Program-made: the position numbers and the translations under genes | Part shown: one piece after another, positions 6,900-14,646 of the stretch | Layout: every line of letters begins with the position of its first letter | How positions within the stretch are numbered: position 1 is the first letter of the stretch | The notes under the pieces: model-generated | Seen by the model: only the letters and a program-made list of their open reading frames with translations | Database searches by the model: none | Told to the model about the DNA's origin: nothing | Source of the DNA: a virus | Reading direction: 5' to 3' (one strand) | IMG/VR virus record: IMGVR_UViG_3300006870_000058 | Location: 1-28,954 of that record | DNA length: 28,954 nt

Positions 6900-7940
6900 G
6901 TGATAAGTTATATTGGTGGTAAGAATAGAATGGCAGAATGGATTAGTAGTTACATTCCAGAGTGTGAAACGTATGTAGAGGTATTTGGTGGTGCATTTTG
7001 GGTGTATGTAAACTCTGACATCCATGAAAGAGCACAGAATGTTATTTACAACGATTTCAATCCTTACATGGTAAATCTATTTCGTTGTGCGTCAGAACCA
7101 AAGAAGTTTATGAAGTTTATTGAGAGTAAGAATCCACCAGTTCAAACTAAAGGGCAACCAGAACTAAGTAGAGAATGTAATGATTTCTTTTATCAGTGTA
7201 AGAAAGAAATGTTTGGTAGGAATGCGTTGAAGAAATTTTTATCAGACAAGGTTCGTCGCCATCAAATAGCTACACACATTCATTATTTAGAGGGTGGCAC
7301 TTCTACTCTTGAAAAGATTGAGAAAGATATTCTTTCTGAGATAAACTATTGTATAAAACAGTTGCGTGAAAGAACTAGTAATAGTCAATCAGTAGCAAGA
7401 GACAAGATTAGGGAAAAGATACAAGCAGGTAAGAAAGACCAATCCATAGCTATGAAGTATGCTTACATACTTGCATCATCATTTAGTGGTGTAGATCCTG
7501 TTGACGCAGAGTTTCAAGATTACAAGGGTATGTATGGTTCTAAATTTACTGCATTTACAAACAGATTAACTAGTGATAAGTTTATTCCCAAGTTGAAGAA
7601 GATACATACTTGTGAGAATATGTCATTTGAGGAGGTAATAGCAAAGTATGATTCACCCACAACATATTTCTACGTTGACCCTCCTTATTGGAATACTGAG
7701 TCTTACTATAGTTTACATGAGTTTGGAAGAGAACAGCATTACCAGTTGAGAGATTCTCTTCATGGCATATCTGGTAAGTTTTCATTATCATATTATGATT
7801 TTGATGAGTTGAGTGAGATGTATCCAAAGAATGATTTTGTTTGGGAAAGAAAAGAGTTTGCGAAACCTGCAGGAGCAAAAGAAGGTGTTGATCAAGGTGT
7901 AGGTGAAGAACTTCTTATTATGAATTATAATAATGTATGA
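6900..7940 (+). CDS. D12-class DNA adenine-N6 methyltransferase (Dam-like)
   Basis: 346 aa. Motif X/start region SYIGGKNRMAEWI (3-15), SAM-binding motif I YVEVFGGAFWVYVNS (25-39), the acidic YNDFNPYMVN (50-59), and catalytic motif IV DPPYW (D260-W264). This order (alpha class) and the 'GGK' start are diagnostic for D12 methylases such as Dam and T4 Dam. The central 130 residues hold a long charged helical insert (about 100-190), larger than in Dam, presumably the target-recognition region; the target sequence cannot be read. GTG start at 6900 with CGAGG upstream. Likely role: marking phage DNA or evading restriction. No cognate restriction enzyme is adjacent. Confidence 0.92.
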   Translation: MISYIGGKNRMAEWISSYIPECETYVEVFGGAFWVYVNSDIHERAQNVIYNDFNPYMVNLFRCASEPKKFMKFIESKNPPVQTKGQPELSRECNDFFYQCKKEMFGRNALKKFLSDKVRRHQIATHIHYLEGGTSTLEKIEKDILSEINYCIKQLRERTSNSQSVARDKIREKIQAGKKDQSIAMKYAYILASSFSGVDPVDAEFQDYKGMYGSKFTAFTNRLTSDKFIPKLKKIHTCENMSFEEVIAKYDSPTTYFYVDPPYWNTESYYSLHEFGREQHYQLRDSLHGISGKFSLSYYDFDELSEMYPKNDFVWERKEFAKPAGAKEGVDQGVGEELLIMNYNNV

Positions 7941-7947
7941 TATTTAT
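7940..7947 (+). promoter_or_regulatory. Intergenic octamer ATATTTAT (copy 2)
   Basis: Overlaps the methylase stop codon and lies 41 bases before the metallothionein-like ATG. A weak TTAAGA/TCTTAA dyad follows directly. Shares the octamer with seven other intergenic leaders. Confidence 0.4.
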
Positions 7948-7988
7948 ATTAAGAATAACTCTTAACCCTTATTTTATGGAGAAGATCA

Positions 7989-8144
7989 ATGTCTTGTTCA
8001 TGTAGTGTCAAAAAACAGTGTAAATGTTCCCATAAGAGTCAATGTTGTGATGATTGTTCTTGTGGCAAAAAGATAACTAAAGAACAAGTTGTCATAGATT
8101 GCGAAAAAGAAGAAAACGAGAACATAGTAAGAGGTTTAGATTAA
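7989..8144 (+). CDS. Metallothionein-like cysteine-rich protein, 51 aa
   Basis: Begins MSCSCSVKKQCKCSHKSQCC. Eight cysteines fall in the first 25 residues (C3, C5, C11, C13, C19, C20, C23, C25) and one more at C38, arranged as CxC, CxC, CC, CxC. This spacing is the hallmark of metallothioneins, which bind Zn, Cu or Cd in thiolate clusters; H15 could add a ligand. The C-terminal half is acidic and free of pattern. The ATG has a good ribosome site (GGAGA at 7978-7982). It lies alone between an ATATTTAT motif and a 26-bp palindrome. Similarity to a named metallothionein family is not established; a small zinc-cluster regulator is the alternative. Confidence 0.75.
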   Translation: MSCSCSVKKQCKCSHKSQCCDDCSCGKKITKEQVVIDCEKEENENIVRGLD

Positions 8145-8148
8145 TCTT

Positions 8149-8174
8149 TGTTGGCGGTGTTAACACCGCCAACA
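8149..8174. repeat. 26-bp perfect GC-rich palindrome
   Basis: The half-site TGTTGGCGGTGTT (8149-8161) is followed exactly by its reverse complement (8162-8174), centred on a GTTAAC. As RNA it forms an 11-bp GC-rich hairpin with a TTAA loop. No T-run follows on either strand, so it is a poor intrinsic terminator. It could be an operator for a dimeric protein, an mRNA-protecting hairpin or a processing site. Its GC content stands out strongly against the surrounding sequence. Confidence 0.85.
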
Positions 8175-8192
8175 TCAAAAAATGGAGTTTTT

Positions 8193-8480
8193 ATGTTAGA
8201 GTATACGATTATAACAATTCTTTTATTTGTTTGTTGTTTTTTATATTTCTTGTTAAATAGATCTATAAACACTATTCAAAGAAATGAAAATATTATTAAC
8301 AACATATATGAAGAATTAAATACGATGGCTGAAGCCATAGAGATAGTTTTAGGTCACGGTATTTATAGTAACGATCCTGTTATTACAAATTTTATAGATA
8401 GGTTAAAGGTTATTGGAGAATATATAGGGCAAATAAACAGTGATTATGATTTTAATGATTTAGGTGAAAGAAATGAATAA
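8193..8480 (+). CDS. Membrane-anchored small protein, 95 aa
   Basis: ATG at 8193 is preferred over the TTG at 8148, which would lie in front of and read through the palindrome; GGAG at 8184-8187 fits 8193. One N-terminal transmembrane segment (about 4-22: YTIITILLFVCCFLYFLLN) is followed by a polar helical region (INTIQRNENIINNIYEELNT) and an acidic C-terminus. The topology suggests an inner-membrane anchor with a cytoplasmic coiled-coil domain. Not recognised; a spanin-like or holin-related function is possible but unsupported. Overlaps the next gene by 8 bases (8473-8480). Confidence 0.75.
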   Translation: MLEYTIITILLFVCCFLYFLLNRSINTIQRNENIINNIYEELNTMAEAIEIVLGHGIYSNDPVITNFIDRLKVIGEYIGQINSDYDFNDLGERNE

Positions 8481-8925
8481 AAGCAGTATTGATAAATTAA
8501 AGAATATAGAAATATTTGAAGGTAAATCTGTTGATGAAATATTTAAAGTTATATTTGAGTATTCTTTAGAAGAGAGAAACGCCGCTTTAGATACTTTTAA
8601 TGAGTTTAAAAAACACATTAAGGATGGAGATGATTTGTTCATGTCTGGTGATAAACCACAAGGGTATTTGGATTCGGCTCATAAGGCTACTGAAAATCTG
8701 ATAAAACTAATATCAGCAGCTCAAAAATTAGTTGTTGTAGAGGAAGAAAACGAAAACAATATTAACGCAACTGATATATTAGATATACTTGATAAGCAAG
8801 GAATAGCTCCAGATAGATTTATTGACAGAAAAGAAGAAGAAGAAGAGACAAAGGTAAAAAATAAAAAAGATGAATCAGCCATGAAGGAAATAACATTTCC
8901 AACTTTAAAGAAAAAGGTTGATTGA
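8473..8925 (+). CDS. Hypothetical protein, possible terminase small subunit-like
   Basis: 150 aa from the ATG at 8473 (AGG eight bases upstream; the GTG at 8464 is less likely), overlapping the preceding stop as ATGAATAA. A helical N-terminus (LKNIEIFEGKSVDEIFKVIF) leads into SLEERNAALDTFNEFKKHI, then GDDLFMSGDKPQGYLDSAHK and LIKLISAAQKLV. The spacing of this helical hairpin (helix, 'SG..P..Y' turn, helix, 'A.KL') recalls gp16-like small terminase subunits of T4-type phages. The tail is highly charged (KEEEEETKVKNKKDE). It is remote from the large subunit at 24086. The terminase idea is weak. Confidence 0.7.
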   Translation: MNKSSIDKLKNIEIFEGKSVDEIFKVIFEYSLEERNAALDTFNEFKKHIKDGDDLFMSGDKPQGYLDSAHKATENLIKLISAAQKLVVVEEENENNINATDILDILDKQGIAPDRFIDRKEEEEETKVKNKKDESAMKEITFPTLKKKVD

Positions 8926-9452
8926 TATGTTTAGGCTTGGATGTCAGCACAAGAATAGTTGGTTATTCTATACTAAGTGAAGATAAGGTGTTGATTAGAG
9001 CAGGTTTTATTGATTTGAGTAAGATAGAAGATTTATCAGACAAGACTACTTACTTGAAAGATAAGTTGTTAGAAATAAAAGAAGAATATGAAATAGACAA
9101 TATAGGTATAGAAGATTGTCTTACAAAGTTTGCAGGTGGTAGAAGTAGTATAAAGACTATAGGTAAACTTATAGCCTTTAACTATCTTACTAGATACATA
9201 TGTCATGTTGTGTTTGATATAAAACCTGTGGTATTGAATGTTATACGAGCAAGAACACTGGCTGATTGTAAGGTTCCAAGGGGTGAGAACTCAAAGGAAT
9301 ATATAGTTTCAAGAGTTATGGAGTTATACGAGAACATAGATTGGCCTCGTATGAAGAAAGATAAAACAAGGTTTTCTAAAGAGTGTGAGGATATAGCAGA
9401 TTCAGTTGTTATATCAAGAGCGCTAGTAAAGGAGATTACTTCTATTGAATAA
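8922..9452 (+). CDS. RuvC-like Holliday junction resolvase
   Basis: 176 aa, RNase H-fold nuclease. First strand with catalytic Asp: CLGLDVSTRIVGYSIL (D7, with the typical 'D.S....G.s'). Second acidic residue in NIGIEDCL (E64). C-terminal acidic pair in ECEDIADSVVIS (D157, D160), matching the RuvC D...E...DxxD quartet. The R/K-rich stretch VIRARTLADCKVPRG would contact DNA. Likely resolves branched DNA before packaging, taking the place of T4 gp49 endonuclease VII. TTG start at 8922, four bases after AAAGG, overlapping the preceding stop codon. Confidence 0.85.
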   Translation: MICLGLDVSTRIVGYSILSEDKVLIRAGFIDLSKIEDLSDKTTYLKDKLLEIKEEYEIDNIGIEDCLTKFAGGRSSIKTIGKLIAFNYLTRYICHVVFDIKPVVLNVIRARTLADCKVPRGENSKEYIVSRVMELYENIDWPRMKKDKTRFSKECEDIADSVVISRALVKEITSIE

Positions 9453-10368
9453 CACATTAGAGGTTTTAAAAGGTTGTTTGGGTGAACATACCAAAATAGA
9501 TGCAAAGGGTAATGTTCAGTTTTATTGTATAAGTTGTAAACATAAGAATAAGAAATTAGCTGTTAATATAAACACATTAAGGTTTCAGTGTTGGGTGTGT
9601 GGTGAAAGAGGTAACATAGCTAGTTATCTTTATAAGATGGGTTTTAAAACAGAGGCCAATAAAATAAGCCCATATAAAGAAGAATTAAATATTGATGATT
9701 TGTTTGGTGAGAATAAAAAGACAGAAGTAAAAAAAGAACTAATATTTCCAGAATCATATTATGGAATTTATGCAAACAAAAATAAGAAGTTTTTTAAAAA
9801 ATCTATAAACTATCTTTTATCAAGAGGATTAAGTGAAGATGATTTTATAAAGTATAATATACACTACTCTATAAAAGAAGAAAGAATATTGTTTCCCTCC
9901 TATGATCTTGACGATAATTTAAATTATTATGTGACAAGAAGTTTATCTCCAAATGCATTTATGAAATACAAAAATGCAGATGTTAGAAATCAAGATATAA
10001 TTTTTAATGAAAGATTTATAAATTGGAAAGAAAAACTTTATATAGTTGAAGGTATTTTTGACTCTATAACTTGTAGAGAAAACTCAGTTCCATTATTGGG
10101 TTCTAGTCTTTCAAGATCTAGTGCGTTGTATAAAAAAATTGTAAAACACCAAACCCCGATTATTCTTGCATTAGATCCAGATGCAAAGAAAAAAATGTTT
10201 AAATGTGCAGAGAATATTATTACATTTAACAATAATATTTTTTATGTTGATTGGGGTGAAGAAAAAAGAGATATATCTGAGATGGGCAGTAATATATTTT
10301 CCTCCTATACAGAAAAAAATATCAAAAAATATACATTAAGTGATGAAGTTCTTTCAAGGTTATTATAA
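9445..10368 (+). CDS. DNA primase (DnaG/TOPRIM type)
   Basis: 307 aa. N-terminal zinc ribbon FYCISCKHKNKKL ... FQCWVCGERGNI (C28, C31, C49, C52) for template recognition. A linker with 'YLLSRGLSEDDFIKYNI' matches the DnaG RNA-polymerase domain entry. TOPRIM follows: YIVEGIFDSITC (E202, D206) and ALDPDAKKK (D244, D246) carry the metal-binding acidic residues. No helicase domain is fused, so a separate replicative helicase is expected elsewhere. TTG start at 9445 is supported by AAAGGAG at 9428-9434 and overlaps the resolvase stop by 8 bases (TTGAATAA). Confidence 0.9.
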   Translation: MNNTLEVLKGCLGEHTKIDAKGNVQFYCISCKHKNKKLAVNINTLRFQCWVCGERGNIASYLYKMGFKTEANKISPYKEELNIDDLFGENKKTEVKKELIFPESYYGIYANKNKKFFKKSINYLLSRGLSEDDFIKYNIHYSIKEERILFPSYDLDDNLNYYVTRSLSPNAFMKYKNADVRNQDIIFNERFINWKEKLYIVEGIFDSITCRENSVPLLGSSLSRSSALYKKIVKHQTPIILALDPDAKKKMFKCAENIITFNNNIFYVDWGEEKRDISEMGSNIFSSYTEKNIKKYTLSDEVLSRLL

Positions 10369-10371
10369 TAT

Positions 10372-13300
10372 ATGATAAAAAAAATAATGCATTTATCCGA
10401 TATTCATATCCGTCTTCAACAAAGACATAAAGAATATCGTCATGTTTTTAGAAACTTTTATAAGCATGTAGTAAAACAAAGACCAGATATTATTGTTATA
10501 AGTGGTGACATATTTCACCAAAAGGTTCACCTCTCACCAGAGGCTATAAAAGTAGCTGGTGAGTTTTTCACTAAATTATCAACGCTAGCTCCTGTTCATA
10601 TGATTATAGGTAATCACGACACTATTGTTTCTCAAAAGGGAAGAATAGATTCTGTTACTGCAGTTCTTAATCTAGCTAATCTTGATAACATATATCTTTA
10701 TACAAAGAGTGGTTTGTATGAAGTTGACAATATTGTATTTGGTGTTTTTGATATCAACGATGATAAGAAGTGGCCCTACAACCCAGATAAAGAAGATGGA
10801 AAGTCATATGTAGCATTATTTCATGGGCCAATAAACAACTCAGTAAATGAGGTCAAGTTCTCAATGGAGAGTAAGTATAAGCTTGATATGTTTGATGGTT
10901 ATGATGTTGCAATGTTAGGAGATATTCACACTCGTCAAGTATTGCAAGAAAGAAGTGAAGGTAAGCCACAAGTAGAGTATTCTGGTAGTTTCATACAACA
11001 GAACTTTGCAGAAGATAAATCAAAAGGTTATTTGATGTGGGATATGGAAACACTCACATCAGAATATTTTGAAGTAGAAAGTGATTATGGTTATAGAACT
11101 ATATCATTATCAAAAACAGATGTAGATAATATTGATATTATTAGTTTTGATTTACCTAAGTATCCTTATATTAGAGTTTTACTAGATCATGATTCTTATG
11201 ATATAACCAAATCTAAATATATAGAGTCACACATCATATCTAAATATAAGCCTTCTTATTTGACAATAGAAATAAATCATACAAAAGAAATAAATAAAGC
11301 AAACATATCTGATGTTCATATTGAAAATGTTGTAGATTTAAATGTTCAAAAGAAAATATTAAAAGAGTATTTAAAGAGTTTTCCCAATATGGAATCTGAC
11401 GCTATTGAAGAAGTTATGCAAGTGCATGAATCCATGTATAATAACTTTACAACAAATGAGTTTGATCATTATAAGGGTTTAAATTGGGATATAAAGAGAA
11501 TGAAGTTCTCTAATGTTTTCTCTTATGGTGAAGACAATGTTATTAATTTTGACAAACTAAGAGGTCTAACAGGTATATTTTCAGCTAATGCATCTGGTAA
11601 GAGTAGTTTGTTGTATACTATACTTACGGCGTTTTTCAATATGTCTACGAGAGCGAGTAGAGGTAATATAGTAGATGTCATAAATAAGAACAAAGATATT
11701 GCAACTATTGATGTTGAGTTTTTTATTGATAATAAAGAGTATCTTATTCGTAGAGAGATAAAGAGAACAAAGAAAGATCCAAACAGAGCAAAGAACACAA
11801 TAGAGTTTTATGAAGTTGTTGGTGGTGAGTTGAACAATATAATGGGAACAGCTAACACTAATGCTACAGAAAAACAGATAAGAGGTATGTTAGGTTCATT
11901 TGAAGAACATGCAATGACAACATTTTCTCAGCAGTTTGATGCAACTAGCTTTATTGACTATAACCAATCCAGTAGAAAAGAGTTATTATCTAAGTTCTTG
12001 GGGTTAGACATTATAGAAAACTTATATCAATCGGTTAAGGAAGAAACATCTGCGTTAAGGAGAACTCTTACTGAATATAAGAAATATGATTATAAGATTA
12101 TAGAAAGAGAGTATGAGGAGAAAGAAGATAGGTTACAGAGTGAACTTATTGAGCTTGGAGAAAAGAAAGAAGAGTTATATTATAATCTCAAGGAAAAGAA
12201 TGAAAAAATAAATAAGTTGCACACTCAGTTGAAAAATACAGAAGGTATAGATTTAGATGTAGAAGAGTTGAATGATGAGTTAGAATACTGTGACAGTGAA
12301 ATAGAAAACATAAACAATGATATAAAAACTCATCACAATACTATAGAAGATACAACATCTAAGTTAGAAGATTTAGAAGAAGAAAAGAAAACATTGCAGC
12401 CTCTTGAAGTTATTGAGAAAAAACGAGATGAATATAACTCTCTGTTATCAAAAGGTATGAAGTTAGAAAACGATATTACAAACTTACAGAAGGAAATAAA
12501 TACTAGTAAGCGTTCTGTAGAGATTCTCAATATGCATGATTGGTTTGAGAAGGAGAGTGTATGTTCAAAGTGTTCTTTTTTACAGGATGCATTTAGTGCC
12601 AAAGAAAATCTCATCCAGTTAGAAGATCAAGCTAAGGTTATAAGAAAACCATTGAGTGAAATAACTAATAAGTTAGAGGATTATGATGGTGAGAATCTTG
12701 ATGATTTATTAGAAAGGCATCAAAAGATAAGTTTTTCTATACAAAGTTCTGAACAGTATTTACAAAATGTAGAGAATCAACTTAGCACATATGAGGATAG
12801 ATTATCTTTGTTAGAAGAAAAGAAGACAGTAATAAAAGATAATATAAATAGATATAATATCAACGAACATAATATCAAAATAAATAAGGATATACAAGAA
12901 AAAATAGATTTTCTTCGTAAAGAAGTAAATGAAACAGAGGAATATATAAAGAATAATATTGATAATGAGATAAATAGTAAGAATATAGAGTATGGTCAAA
13001 CACATCAGCAGTTGATGGAACTATCTGAAACTATAGAGAAAGTAGAAAAGATAGAGAATAAATATAATACATATAACATACTTAAAAACGCTTTGTCTAA
13101 TAATGGAATTCCTTTGTTGATTATGAGTAAGGTTATTCCTATAATAAATGAAGAGATTAGAAAGATATTAGCTAAGATATCTAATTTTGATGTTATGATA
13201 GAAGTTGATTCTATAGAACAAGACTTACACATATTTATTGAAGATAATATTTCTAAGAGAAAAGTCGAGTTAGGTAGTGGTATGGAAAAGACAGTAGCTG

Positions 13301-13551
13301 CTTTAGCTATTAGAGCGGCTTTAGCTAATATATCATTATTACCAATATGTAATCTATTTATTGTTGATGAGGGTTTTGGAACATTAGACGCAGAGAACTT
13401 AATAGAAATAAATGAATTACTTCAATATTTGAAGACAAGATTTAATAATGTTATGATAATAAGTCATATTGATGTAATGAAAGACGTTACAGATAATATA
13501 ATATCAATAGAAAAAGATGAGTATGGATACTCTAGCATAAGGATAGAATAA
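10372..13551 (+). CDS. Single-chain SbcD-SbcC (Mre11-Rad50; T4 gp47-gp46) nuclease
   Basis: 1059 aa, one uninterrupted frame. Residues 1 to about 340 form a calcineurin-like Mre11/SbcD nuclease: LSDIHIRL (D10, H12), ISGDIF (D46), IGNHD (N81-D83), LFHGP and LGDIHTRQ. From about 370 a Rad50/SbcC ATPase follows: Walker A GIFSANASGKSS near 401-412, two long coiled coils flanking the zinc hook CSKC (731-734), the signature LGSGMEKTVAALA (967-979), and Walker B LFIVDEGFGTLD (D999, E1000). In T4 these are two genes, 47 and 46; here they are fused in nuclease-to-ATPase order. Role: end processing and recombination-dependent replication. It starts four bases after the primase. Confidence 0.95.
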   Translation: MIKKIMHLSDIHIRLQQRHKEYRHVFRNFYKHVVKQRPDIIVISGDIFHQKVHLSPEAIKVAGEFFTKLSTLAPVHMIIGNHDTIVSQKGRIDSVTAVLNLANLDNIYLYTKSGLYEVDNIVFGVFDINDDKKWPYNPDKEDGKSYVALFHGPINNSVNEVKFSMESKYKLDMFDGYDVAMLGDIHTRQVLQERSEGKPQVEYSGSFIQQNFAEDKSKGYLMWDMETLTSEYFEVESDYGYRTISLSKTDVDNIDIISFDLPKYPYIRVLLDHDSYDITKSKYIESHIISKYKPSYLTIEINHTKEINKANISDVHIENVVDLNVQKKILKEYLKSFPNMESDAIEEVMQVHESMYNNFTTNEFDHYKGLNWDIKRMKFSNVFSYGEDNVINFDKLRGLTGIFSANASGKSSLLYTILTAFFNMSTRASRGNIVDVINKNKDIATIDVEFFIDNKEYLIRREIKRTKKDPNRAKNTIEFYEVVGGELNNIMGTANTNATEKQIRGMLGSFEEHAMTTFSQQFDATSFIDYNQSSRKELLSKFLGLDIIENLYQSVKEETSALRRTLTEYKKYDYKIIEREYEEKEDRLQSELIELGEKKEELYYNLKEKNEKINKLHTQLKNTEGIDLDVEELNDELEYCDSEIENINNDIKTHHNTIEDTTSKLEDLEEEKKTLQPLEVIEKKRDEYNSLLSKGMKLENDITNLQKEINTSKRSVEILNMHDWFEKESVCSKCSFLQDAFSAKENLIQLEDQAKVIRKPLSEITNKLEDYDGENLDDLLERHQKISFSIQSSEQYLQNVENQLSTYEDRLSLLEEKKTVIKDNINRYNINEHNIKINKDIQEKIDFLRKEVNETEEYIKNNIDNEINSKNIEYGQTHQQLMELSETIEKVEKIENKYNTYNILKNALSNNGIPLLIMSKVIPIINEEIRKILAKISNFDVMIEVDSIEQDLHIFIEDNISKRKVELGSGMEKTVAALAIRAALANISLLPICNLFIVDEGFGTLDAENLIEINELLQYLKTRFNNVMIISHIDVMKDVTDNIISIEKDEYGYSSIRIE

Positions 13552-14072
13552 TGGATATATCTACTATAGGTAATATAATAACTGGTGGAGTTTTTAAAGA
13601 TGTAGGTCTTAAAGTTTTAGACACAATTATTGGAAGATTTCCAGAAAAGATGAGTGATGAGGATCGTCATCAGGCTGAAATTGAAGTTATGAAAATAGTG
13701 AATGAAAAAGAAATTGAAGCCTTAAAACAATGGAATGAGCAAGAAAGAAACTTTCAAAAATTTATCACAGATATGGAAGGAACATCAGCTGATTTAAAAC
13801 AAATGCCAATAATTGGCAGAGCTATACTTTTTCTTAGAGGTGCTTTTAGACCACTTATGGCTTTTGGCATAGCTTATACAGATTTACAAGTTTTTTCTGG
13901 TGGGTGGAATTTGCAAGAAGTTGGAGGAGCACAAGCAGATCAGGTTTGGAGTTTGTTGTATGTTATAAATTTTTTGGTTATAGGTTTTTACTTTGGTGAA
14001 CGAGCTTTAAGAAATTTGCAACCATTAATAGAAAAAATGATGGATAGAGTTATTGGTGGAGAAAAAAAATGA
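13551..14072 (+). CDS. 3TM-type holin (holin superfamily III-like)
   Basis: 173 aa; the ATG shares its first base with the preceding stop codon (TAATG). An amphipathic helical N-terminus (KMSDEDRHQAEIEVMKIVNE) with a charged helix is followed by GTSADLKQMPIIGRAILFLRG and RPLMAFGIAYTDLQVF. 'G-T-x-A-D-L ... LR ... RP' is the recognisable pattern of the Holin_3TMs family. Two clear hydrophobic segments are about 94-116 and 134-154 (WSLLYVINFLVIGFYFGERA). A charged tail follows. Next door is a candidate cell-wall enzyme, consistent with a lysis cassette that times membrane permeabilisation. Confidence 0.75.
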   Translation: MDISTIGNIITGGVFKDVGLKVLDTIIGRFPEKMSDEDRHQAEIEVMKIVNEKEIEALKQWNEQERNFQKFITDMEGTSADLKQMPIIGRAILFLRGAFRPLMAFGIAYTDLQVFSGGWNLQEVGGAQADQVWSLLYVINFLVIGFYFGERALRNLQPLIEKMMDRVIGGEKK

Positions 14073-14602
14073 GCATAATTGATAATTTTTTTAAGATATC
14101 TAAAAAAATTAAAATAATAGCTTCTAATGAAATGAGACTTGAAGTTGTAAGATATTCATCAACAGATGAATCAACAATAGGTGCTTTATTTGATGTAACA
14201 AAAGAAAGAAAGTTTTTGTGTTATACATTAGAAGACGCACCACAAATAGAAAAAATACCCGGCAGAACAAGAATACCAGCTGGAACTTATGATATGAGAT
14301 TAAGATCAGAAGGTGGTTTTCATAGAAAATATACTTTAAGGTTTGGTAAGAGTTTTCACAAGGGTATGTTACATATACAAGATGTTCCTAATTTTAAGTG
14401 GATATTAGTTCATTGTGGTAATACACAAGAAGATACATCTGGTTGTTTGTTATTAGGTGATGTATCTTATAATAACACAATTAAGAATGGATTAATAAGT
14501 CAATCAGAATCTGCTTATCATAGAATATATCCTATTTTAGCTGATCATCTGATAAAAGATGGTATAATTACCATAACATATGTAGATTATGATAATAATT
14601 AA
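14069..14602 (+). CDS. DUF5675 protein, candidate endolysin/peptidoglycan-active enzyme
   Basis: 177 aa, overlapping the holin stop by 4 bases (ATGA). Residues about 25-170 match the DUF5675 layout: FLCYTLEDAPQIEKIPGRTR, then IPAGTYDMRLRSEGGFHRKY, MLHIQDVPNFKWILVHCGN and QEDTSGCLLLGD. The conserved H-x-GN ... D-x-x-GC-x-x-x-G pattern places a His and a Cys in the way L,D-transpeptidase-like folds do. The family has no firmly established activity that I know of; its position behind the holin suggests a cell-wall role. No signal peptide, which is consistent with holin-dependent export. No lysozyme- or amidase-type lysin is visible in this window. Confidence 0.75.
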   Translation: MSIIDNFFKISKKIKIIASNEMRLEVVRYSSTDESTIGALFDVTKERKFLCYTLEDAPQIEKIPGRTRIPAGTYDMRLRSEGGFHRKYTLRFGKSFHKGMLHIQDVPNFKWILVHCGNTQEDTSGCLLLGDVSYNNTIKNGLISQSESAYHRIYPILADHLIKDGIITITYVDYDNN

Positions 14603-14603
14603 C

Positions 14604-14611
14604 ATATTTAT
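14604..14611 (+). promoter_or_regulatory. Intergenic octamer ATATTTAT (copy 3)
   Basis: Lies 2 bases after the DUF5675 stop codon and 35 bases before the ATG at 14647, within an all-AT leader. Same octamer as in seven other leaders. Confidence 0.45.
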
Positions 14612-14646
14612 TAATATAGTATTTTATTAATTATAGGAGTTTTAAA

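Noticed and set aside
8149-8174. Palindrome as an intrinsic terminator
   Set aside because: No T-run follows on either strand.
8148-8192. Upstream TTG start extending the 8193 gene through the palindrome
   Set aside because: The extension would translate the palindrome and lacks a ribosome site; the ATG at 8193 has GGAG upstream and begins the transmembrane segment.
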